The translations under genes and the position numbers were made by a program. Under the pieces are notes generated by a model. It saw only the letters and a program-made list of their open reading frames with translations. It searched no databases and had not been told where the DNA came from. Below, one piece after another: positions 1 to 9,200 of a DNA stretch of 11,148 bases. Every line of letters begins with the position of its first letter. The first letter of the stretch is position 1. The stretch comes from JBEKZQ01 sp049509675 (GTDB lineage Bacteria > Planctomycetota > Planctomycetia > Pirellulales > Thermoguttaceae): NCBI GenBank assembly GCA_049509675.1, contig JBEKZQ010000674.1, positions 1 to 11,148 of the forward strand, given 5' to 3'.

Positions 1-265
1 CGCCGATGGACTGCTCGCCATGGTTGTTGACGCCCCCCTCGGAATTAATTGCTTGCACAGAGTTGGAATCGGGTTGATTAGTTATCAGGCGCGTCGAGTC
101 GAGGTCATATTTGTTATCGCCGGCGGGTACGAGAGCCGGAAGTCCCGAATCGAGCGACACCAGCAGCACGTCGCCCGACCCGGTGGTAAAGCGCCAGGCG
201 TCGGGCACGTCGGTGACGGCAAGGTTCCACTGCTGAGGATAACTGGGGTCCGTCGGCTGGGGCAC
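1..265 (-). other. Start of a subtilisin-family (S8) protease domain, cut by the window edge
   Basis: Residues 3628-3715. The segment opens VPQPTDPSYPQQWNL, which is the usual beginning of bacterial subtilase catalytic domains ('P.DP.Y..QW.L'). Then VPDAWRFTTGSGDVLLVSLD leads to the catalytic Asp in LVSLDSGLP, codon 151-149. The catalytic His is in NNHGEQSIG, codon 22-20, 43 residues later, a spacing acceptable for S8. The oxyanion-hole Asn and catalytic Ser would be beyond position 1. Subtilases cleave peptide bonds by a Ser/His/Asp triad and are usually exported. Here the domain comes at least 3,627 residues into the protein. Activity cannot be judged without the Ser part. Confidence 0.8.
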
Positions 266-3200
266 CAACCACAGAACCTTGTTGTTGCCAAAAAACCCAT
301 ACTCCTTGGCGGGGAGGACCAGCTCCTCGACGCCCTGGAAGTAGATTTCCCTGCCGTCCGCGAGCCGGATATAGTCGAAAGCAGTGCCGTGGTAGATGGC
401 CTGGCTGACGATCGACTGGGCCGCGTTGGCGCCCGTGCTCTGTTGGGTGAAATCGTCCAGGGATTGACCGTCAATGCTTACGATAGCGGAGTTGTCGGAT
501 AGCTGGGTGAGGTCGAGCTTGTCGGTGCCGCCTTCGCCGCGGTAGACGTAGGCCACGTAGGCCGGCGCGGAAGGGGTCGCGGGCAAGGTAAAGCCGTCGG
601 GCGCGTACGTGCCCGTTGTTGGGTCCGTGGGCTGGACCGCCAGGACCGTCAGGGGCTGATTCGTGGAGGAAACCGTCGTGCCGTCGGATAGCGTGGCGAC
701 GGCCTGCACGAAGTAGTTCCCCGCGGAGAATGTCGCACTCTTGGTCGGACTCTTGGGCGCATCGAGGTTGAGCAGGCTGTTGATGAGGGTGGCAACACTG
801 GCCGCGGGCGTGCTGGTGTAGTTCCCCAGCGTGACCGTCGCCCCGCCGAGTCGCGGCGTGAGCTGCACCGCTACGCTCGTGACTGTGCCCGCGACACCTC
901 TGAAATCGTAGCTAATGCTTAATGCGCCGTCACTGAGAACGGTTTGCGGGCTATCGTCCCCGGACGCATCGACGACGGAGAGCGGATAGCCTTCGACCGC
1001 CACCCCCTCGGCGCCGCCGCCCAGGGCCACCGGCGCATGGCTCTGGTTGTACACCTGGAATCCAAAGGAACCCCCGGACTGGAAGTCGGCATAAGCGGCT
1101 TGAGCGTCGATAGCCAGCTCGGGCTGGTGCTGCGCGACCGTGTACTTGGGGGGCACGTACACGCCGTTGACAAGGTCGTCGATTCCATCCTGGGTGAGCA
1201 GGTACGGCTGCGGGTCTGGCGGGACTTGCGATTTCTGGAGCGATACGATGGCATTGCAGATGGCGGGAATGTTATAGATGAACATTGCTCCATCCCCTGC
1301 AGCCGTGTGGACATCCTTGAAGTCGGCATAGAGGTAGGTTCCATCGGCGGAAATGGCCAACTGCAGCGGGAACCCTAAGGGGATGGCGCGGGTGGCAGCA
1401 ACCATGAGCGGATACGTAAAGGGTATTCCGCCCGTGTCCTGGAACTGGAAGATGCCGATGGTACTGCCGGCGGGGTTGTTGGGGGGGAAGCCGGGGTTGC
1501 TGCTGGGCCGGGTCTGGTCGGGGATGTTGAAACCGGTGACGAAGGCGTACTCGTACTTCCCGTACTTGGTGACCGCCACCGACGAGGCGTTATGCACGGC
1601 AAACGCGTTGTCGTTGCTGGACTGGACATAGCTCTTGAATGCCAGGGAGCCGTAAGCGACCGTCGGGGTGGCGGACTCGGCGGCGCTGATCACCCCGAGC
1701 CCCTTCGCGTCCGACAGGTAATCGGTGAATAGCATCACGTTGGGGTTCGACGTGCGTGCCACGCCGTAGGCGCACTGGTCGGCCGGAATCGAAGTTAACG
1801 GCTTCCAGGCGGGCAGACCGGTCTTGGGATCGGGAGTCAGGTCGATGTCCAGAATTTTGCTGCTGGCCGCGGTCCACCCCAAGGTAATGCCGAGGAAGGT
1901 AGTCGCGGGCTTGTTCGGCGCCGCCGCGAACAGTCGCGTGTCGTCGCTGTTGATGGCCAGTCCTTGCAGCCCCGCCTTAGCGTCCACCGGTATTTGATGC
2001 GTTACGGTGTTGTAGGACTTGGAATACGGGTTGATGTCGAGGACGTAGATGGTCGGGTTGCTCAAGTCCGTCACGTAAGCGTACTGCCCGGCGTCATCGA
2101 TCGCGATCTGGTTCGGCTTCGGGTTGCCTGGCAGAAGGATCGTCGGCTTGACGATCGCGTTGTCGGAGCTTATCTCCTGGAAGGTCAAGGCATCGAGGAT
2201 GACGATGTTTCCCTGCGCGGTCGTGACATAGACGCGGCTGTGGTCGGGGGTCACCGCGAGATACTCGGGCGTAAGAGGCTGCGGCTTCTTGTTACTCCCG
2301 ATGGTAGTGATGGGGATTTCAGTGATAAGCTCACTGGGGATGACCTTGCTCGCGTCGTTCGGGTCGGCCTGAGGCTGATTGTCGAGGACCGCAACCGCGT
2401 TCTTTCCAGGTTCCGTAGAGAAGCCATAAAGACCTGTCGCCGCGTACTGGGTAAAGCTCGATTGGAACTTGTGCTGGGCCTTGCCCAGGCCCACGGTCCG
2501 TACCACCGAAATGAGGGCCGTGCCAAGCGCAAACGTGTTGGGCAACGTGAGCGTGATTTCGTTGCTGCTGCTGCTGAACGTGGGATCAGTGGCGGAGGAA
2601 ACCCACACGTCCATGCCCCCGACGGCGACGGCGACGGTGTTGTTCTTGGCGTCCTTAGTGGTAGTGTCTGGGTCCCCTACGCGGAACTCCACCTGCACAG
2701 GCGCAGAGTCGTTGGGGTCGCTCAAGTTCACGCCCATGATGTGCAGGACCGGGGCGTGTCGGGGGTTGAGAGAAAGGTCCAGGTTAAAGGAAGTGATCTT
2801 GGGGGCCTTTCCTGCCGCCGGGGCATTCATCAGCGGATTGATCGTCGCCGTATTCCCGGCCGCGGTAAGGTCCACCGTCACCGTAGTCCCGGTCGGAAGT
2901 CCCTGGACAGGGATCGCCACCATCTTGAGGGGAAGCGGGCCGCGAGGTAAGTGAATGTCAAAGCTGCCAAGCGTGTAGAAAATGGCGCCGATCGCCGTAA
3001 AGATGGTGTCAGCGGGCGTGAGCGAAGGGCGCCTGAGAATAGCAGGCGGGGAGGTTTCCGGAGCATTATAGGTGGTATAGGCGGCGTAGGTCAGACCGTC
3101 TTCGGGCGTCCCGTTGGCAAAGGTCACGTTGCCGGTGACCGCCACCCCATCCAACACCGACCCATAGACATAGAAGCCCGAACTCTCCACCTGGTTTTCG

Positions 3201-6200
3201 GACGTGGTGTGGACGAAGCCGTCGGACTCGACCTGGCCGGCTTCCGACTCGATCCAGGCCGGCATGGCGTTGCCGTTGTCATCGGGAAGCGTGCCATAAC
3301 GATAGAAGACGAACTCGCTGCCCGGCGTCGTGCCGGCGGGCGCCGGCACCACCAGTTGCACCGGGTTGGTCAGCTTCGCGCTGCCCAGGTCGAGCTGGAA
3401 GGCCCCCGCGAACTGGACAAAACTCGGCAGGCTCACGGGCACGCTGGCTTCAGTCGACGGCGTGATGCTCATGGGCGTGTCGGCGGTCACCGAGCCCGGC
3501 GCCACCATCACCAAGGAGCCATCCGACCCCTGGACCACGCCGCCGGCCGTGCCCACCGTCACGGGGCCAAGCGCGGGGTTGACGACGGTGACGGGGACGA
3601 CCGCCTCGGCGGGTCCGTTGATGACCGTGATGGTCGCCGTGCCCACGTCGCCGGCCGTCACCATGCCGTTGGCATCCACCTGAACGATGTTGGGATTGCT
3701 CACGTAGTAGACGGTGCCGGTGGAGCCGGACGTGAGATCGTCCGGCCCGCCGTCAGTGACGTCCAACTGATGGGCGCCGACGTGGGCCGCCAAAGACTCG
3801 GCCTGGATCGAGGTCTCGATGCCCGACGCGTACAGTTCTTCCTGCAAAGAATCTGTCGGGTAGCCGACCGTGCCGGCCGTGGCCGCCTGAATCCCCTGGG
3901 CGGAAACCACGATCACCGTGGTGCCGCCGACGATGGCGGTCACCGTGCCGTTGGCGGTCACGCTCATCACCGCCGGGTTCGTGGACTGCCAGATCACGTA
4001 CGACGCCGGCAGGACTACGCCCGTTTCGTCGGTGAAATCGCCCATTGCGACCATGACCTGGGTATCGCCCGGGTTGTTCAGTCGCGGCAGGCGGGTCTGG
4101 AAATCCAGGTTCACCAGCGGGGCGCTGCTCACGTTGATAGAAACCGTGGCGGGGCTCGAGGAGCTGTAGCCGTCGTCGGCCGCGTACTGGAAGCTGGCCG
4201 GCCCGGCATAGCCGGCCGCGGGCACGAACGTTACCGTGTGCCCGTCGGTGCCCAGCGTGGCCGTGCCGTCCTGGGCGGCGATCACGCGGAAGTAGATCGG
4301 GTCGCCTTCCGGGTCGGTGGCCAGCGGCGCCAGGTCCACGGCAACCGGCACGCTCTCGTGCGTGAGGGCCTGGCCGGCGGTGACCACCGGAGGCAGGTTG
4401 GGCGTGAAGCCCAGATCGCTGGCCAAAAGCTGCATGTCGCTGGCGCCGACGACGCCGTCGCGGTTGGCGTCGGCGCCAGCCAGGTAGCCGGGTTGGCCGG
4501 CGCTGCTGCCCAGGGCGTTCATGAGGAGTTGGCCGTCGTTGCCGTCCACCGTGCCGTCGCCGTTGACGTCGCCTGCCACGAAGAGTTGGAGAGTGTAGGC
4601 GCCGCTGCTGGCGGGGCTGGCGCCGGACAGATCGAGCAATTCCAGCCCCTCGCGCGTGATGTCGAACAGGGCGAAGGCGCTGGTGGAATTCACCTCGGCG
4701 GCCAGCGGGGTCAGGCCCGCCACGACCGGCACGGCGGCCTGGAAGCTGCTGCCGGCGGCCGCCTGGACCTCGACGCCCAGGAAGACCGTGCCGACGGTCG
4801 TCGACTGGATTTCCGAGGAGCGGAAGCTGAAGGCGTAGCGGTCCGTCCCGCCCGGGGCCAGGGAGCCGTTCTGCATGTTGAGCAGGAACTGGCCCGAGCC
4901 ACCCAGGTCGGCGGTCAGCGGCAGCACCACCGGGTCCGGCGTGTACTGGAGGACCGCGCTCTGCCCGGCCAGCGGAGAAACGGCCAGGGTCAAGAGGTGC
5001 GGCTGGCTCGCACTGTAGCCGTAGCGGCTGGACTGCCCCAGGGTCAGGTTGCGCGCCGACACCAGGTTGCCGGCGGCGTCGTAGACGTAGAGCACCTGGG
5101 TGCCGTCGGGGGCCATCACGTTGGTCAGCCGGCCGCTGGCGTCGTGGACGAAGGTCAGGCGGTCGCCGTTGACGCCGATAATGCCGCTGTCGGTGATCTG
5201 CAAGGTAGCGCCGCCGGGCTGCGTCTCCTCGACCACGCCCCGCGCCGCGCTGATCGCGTACACGGTGCCGTCGGGGCCGGTCAGCGTGTAATCGGGGCCG
5301 CTGAACAGGCCGCTCGCCGGGTTGTACGGCACGCCCGTTTTCAAGTCGTAGAAGCGGTTCCCTGCCAGCGTGAGCACGGCGGGGGCGGAGGTCAGCGTGT
5401 AGGCAACGCCTGCGTCGGCCGTGAAGGCGGGCGTGTAATAGACCAGGCCGGTCTGCGCGTGCGCCACCGGGCTGAAGGTGAAGCCCGCCCGGCTGCCGTC
5501 CGGCAGGGTGAGGTACAAGCGAGTCCCGATCACGAATGGGTTGTAAATGCCCCGGGCCTCCTGGCCGGTGGGCGGGACGCTCGTCTGGATGGCGGTGTCC
5601 AGCCCGGCCAGACTCCAGCCGTAACCCAGCGAGCCCGACCGGCCGGTATTCAGGGAGTCGTACTGGCGGGTCAGGTTGAACGTAGCGCCGTCGAGTTGCA
5701 CCGTCAGGTCGGTTTCGCTGCGCAGGTACTGGGAGGGCTTGGCCGCGGCGCCGGCCTCAAGGATGAGTGTGGTCTGGCTGACCCGGCCGCTGATGTCCGT
5801 CGCGGTCAGCCGGAGTTGGTAAAAGCCGTTTTCCACGGCCGCCGGATCGAAGGTTGCAAGTACGCCGGACGCGACCGGGGCGTTGCCCTTCGCCAGCGTG
5901 GTGAAGGCAGTCGTGCCCAGCGGGGCCACGTCCAGCAGCCACGAATCGAGGTTGGTGCTGCGCACGCTGCCGGTGATGCTGGTCAGCGCGGTCAGCTTGA
6001 CGAGTCCGAGACGCTGATCGAGCGACACGATCGGGGCGGTCAGGTTGTTCGGATCGAGGACCTTCAGTACCGTGTCGAACTCGCCCACCATGCCGTCGGC
6101 GTCGGTGGCGGTGGCCGTGATGGCGATTTCGCCGGGGGCCTGCGGGGTAAAGGTGGCGCGGCCCTGAGCGTCCAAGGCGACCGGCTGGCCGGCGATCTGC

Positions 6201-9200
6201 AAAGTCAAACCAGTGACGGGCGCCAGGCTGGACGCTATGGCGTGAACGAGCACCGAATGGCCGGAGGCAACCGGGTAGCTCGGCGTCAGCTCCACGAACA
6301 CCTGGGGCGGCACGGGATTCACGGTGGCCCGCAGGAGGACCGCCTGGGTCGTGACCAGCGTGCCGTCGGACACCGCGAAGCTGACCGCGTAATCGCCGGC
6401 CTGCGTCGGCCCCGGCGTCCAGGTGAACTCTCCGCTGTTGGGGTCGAGCGTGGCCCCCTCGGGCATGCCGGTTGCCGAATAGGTCAGGGTCGTCCCCTGG
6501 TTGGGACTGCTGCCCAAGAGCGTGAACGCGAGCGTCTTGCCCAGCGTGGTCGCATGGTTCGACACCGCAAGGATTGGAGGCCGGTCCACGCTATCGACGT
6601 GGATCTGCACGACGATGTTGTCGCTGAGGCCGGCCGAATTGGTGACGCCGAACTCGACCGCGTAGTCGCCGGCCTGGCCGTAGTTGGGCGTCCACTGGAA
6701 CTTGCCCGTCGCCGAGTGGAATTGCCCGCCGGCCGGCATGCCGGAGACGACGGCAAAGGTCAGCGCGTAGCCGTTCGGGTCGTTGGCCGCCAGCGTGAAT
6801 TGCAGCGGCGAATTCTCCTCGCCGGACTGCGGCGCCAGCGGCACTATGACCGGCGGCTGGTTGACCGGCGTGACGGTGATCGAGATCGTCGCGGTGGCGG
6901 CCAGGTTGCCGTCGCTGGCGCTCAAGACGATGCCCTTATAGGTCCCCGCCTGGAACAGGTTGGGGGTCCAGCTTAGCACGCCGGTCGTCGGGTCGAGGGC
7001 GGCGCCGAGGGGCAGGTTGCTGGCGGCGTACGTGAGCGCATCGCCGTCGGGGTCGGTGGCACGCACCCGGATGGTCAGCGGCTGGCCCGCCGCAAGGGTC
7101 TGGTTGCTGATCGGCAACAGCACGGGGGCGGCGTCTGTGGCCCGCACCACCAGGTGCATGGTCTGCTGATCGGTCAACACCGGCCCGGCCCCGCCGTTCA
7201 TGCCGTCGGAGACCTGGAAGAAGACCGTGTCGGTGCCGGCGTCGGCGGCCTTCGGCGTCCAGGAAACCACCGCCTGGCCGTAGATGCCGTTCAGGGTCAG
7301 CGAGGCGCCGGCGGGCAGTCCGAACGCGGACCAACTCAGCGGGTCCTGGTAAATGTCCGTGGCCTGGAGCGTGAACTGCAGCGGCTGGCCGATCACCGCC
7401 ACCTTGTCGCCGATCGGCAACAGTTGCGGCGGCGCGTTGGTGTTGTTGACCGTGAGCACGAACGACTGCGAGTCGGAGAGGATGGCCCAGCGGCCGTTGC
7501 CGTCGCCGTTGTCCGTGGCCGTCACCGTGATCGTGTAGTTGCCCCGGTCATACGCGCCGGGCGCGAAGGTGATCTGACCGTTGCCGTCGCCGTTGTCCAC
7601 CAAGGTGGCGAACTGCGGCAGCCCGCTCACGCTCAGGACCAGGGGATCGCCGTCCGGGTCGGTGGCCTGCACGGGCAGCGCAAGCACCGAGTCGTGGTCC
7701 ATCGTCTGGTTGGCGATCGGTGCGACGACCGGGGGACGGTTGGCGTTGAGGACGGTGATCGGCACGGTCATCGTGGAACTCAACGGCACGCCGGTGCCGT
7801 CGCCGTCGTTGGTGGCCGTGAAGGTCACCTGGTAGGTGCCCGCGTCGCTGTACCCCGTTTCCCAGTCGAACATGGCCGTATCGGGGTCGAACGTTGCGTC
7901 TGCGGGCAGTCCGCTGACGGTGTAGGTGACGGTCGGGTCGGAGCCCTCGAGCGGCGTCAGCGTGCCGTCGGCGAGGCGGTCGGGCGGCAGGTAGCCCGGG
8001 TTGTTCGGGTCAAAGGCAAACGCGCGGAATTGCAGGTCCTGTCCCTCGGCCGCGCGCCAGGCGCCCGGGTTGTCGAACTGCGGCGGCGCGTTGACGTTCA
8101 GGACCGTAATGGTGGTGGTCTGCGTCACCGTGTTGGCGCCGTCGCTGACCGTGAACGGGATCGCATACACGCCGTGCTGGTCGAAGCCCGGCGTCCAGTC
8201 GAAGACGCCCGTGTTCGGGTCGAGCGTGGCCCCGCCCGGCAGCAAGTCGCTGGAGTAGGTGAGCGGGTCGCCCTGCGGGTCGCTGGCCAGCAGGGGGATG
8301 TGGACGGACTCGCCCTCCAGAACGGTGCGGTCCACCGGGCGGATCAGCGTGGGCGGCTGGTTGGTCGGCGCAATCAACAGCGTGGTGGACTCGGTCGCCT
8401 GGCTGACGCCGTCGCTCACCACGAAACTCACGTTCGCGTACGTCCCGGCCTGGCCGGATCCCGGCGTCCAGGTCAACGTCTGCTGGGTCGGTTCGAAGAC
8501 GGCCCCTGCGGGCAGGTTGTCGGCCCAATACACGAGCGGGTCGTTTTGCGGGTCGGTGGCGTTGACGGTGATCTGGAGTTGCTGGCCTTCCTGCCCGCTG
8601 ACGGCGGCGGCCAGCGGGTCGAACACCGGCACGCCATTGACGCCGGCGACCGCTACGGTGAACTGCTGCTGGGCATGTGCGCCGCGCGAGTTGAACACCT
8701 CGAGCACCACCAGCGCCTGGCCCGGGCTGGCGAACGCGGGCATCCAGCTCACCAGGCCGGTCTGGGCGTCCACGGTCATCCCGGCGGGGCCGCTGTAAAG
8801 CACGTAGCTGAGCGCCGCGTTGTTTACGTCGTGGGCGGCCACCTGGTACTGGTAGGCCGTGCCCGCGGTGGCGGTGGCAACCGGCGTGGAGTCGATGACC
8901 GGGGCCATGTTCGGCGTCGGCATCGCCAGCACGCCGCTGTGGAACGACAATCTCGCGCCCGACGGATCATAGAACGTGACGGTCAGCGGCGCCGTGGTCT
9001 GCCCCGCCGCGAAACGCCCGTCGGAGAACAGGCTGCTGACGTCGATCCACCACGACCCCGCCGTTTCCTGGCCCAGCGAATCCAGCAGCCGCGCGTTGCC
9101 GGGCTTGAGGCTGTCCAGCGACAGGAACACCGGCGTCAGCAGGTCGTAGCCGGTGTTGTTGGTCAGCGTGACGTCGTACAGGTAGGTCTGGTTGAGCGCA

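Larger units (their letters stand above)
6320..8911 (-). repeat. Nine tandem putative-Ig / cadherin-like repeats (He_PIG type)
   Basis: Residues 746-1609. Repeat units run 8911-8639, 8638-8363, 8362-8093, 8092-7742, 7741-7439, 7438-7136, 7135-6863, 6862-6587 and 6586-6320, that is 91, 92, 90, 117, 101, 101, 91, 92 and 89 residues. Each begins with N/D-x-x-P (NMAP, NGVP, NQPP, NAPP, NRPP, NAPP, DAAP, NQPP, DRPP). Most go on with an 'ATDPDGDPL'-like acidic strand, LPAGA or a variant, and a WTP box (SWMP, TWTP, DWTP, DWET, TFAP, SWTP, SWTP, QWTP, TWTP), then 'Q.G.Y...F.VSDG'. This is the putative-Ig repeat of bacterial surface proteins; the acidic strand often binds calcium in cadherin-like folds. 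The array is a stalk or adhesive rod. The repeats are diverged in DNA, so recent expansion is unlikely. Confidence 0.9.

Noticed and set aside
20..1378. Plus-strand frames 20-502 and 944-1378
   Set aside because: Both are antisense shadows in the same register; the stops at 500-502 and 1376-1378 are complements of sense CTA and TTA. The sense strand has the subtilase start and the region after the second propeller.
2564..2639. Short trinucleotide and hexanucleotide runs (GCT run at 2564-2576, GACGGC run at 2621-2639)
   Set aside because: They encode a Ser run and an Ala-Val alternation in the main frame and are too short to claim a functional microsatellite.
1964..2950. Plus-strand open frame of 328 codons
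   Set aside because: Same antisense register; its stop is the complement of the sense TTA at 2950-2948. The sense strand here codes for the IPT-like domain and the second propeller.
2941..3060. Possible gene boundary at the codon-use change
   Set aside because: The frame is continuous here: no stop, no ribosome-binding site with a start, and no signal peptide. The hydrophobic patch around 2990 is not preceded by a start and basic residues in the right arrangement.
2951..6976. Long plus-strand open frame of 1,341 codons
   Set aside because: It is in exact antisense register to the real gene, its translation is a low-quality Arg/Gly/His/Val-rich string without domains, and its limits are explained by single sense TTA and CTA codons.
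6320..8911. Periodic sequence of about 270-300 bases that could suggest a DNA repeat array
   Set aside because: The period comes from protein domains. The DNA of the units is diverged and there are no short identical repeats with unique spacers, so it is not a CRISPR array or a satellite.
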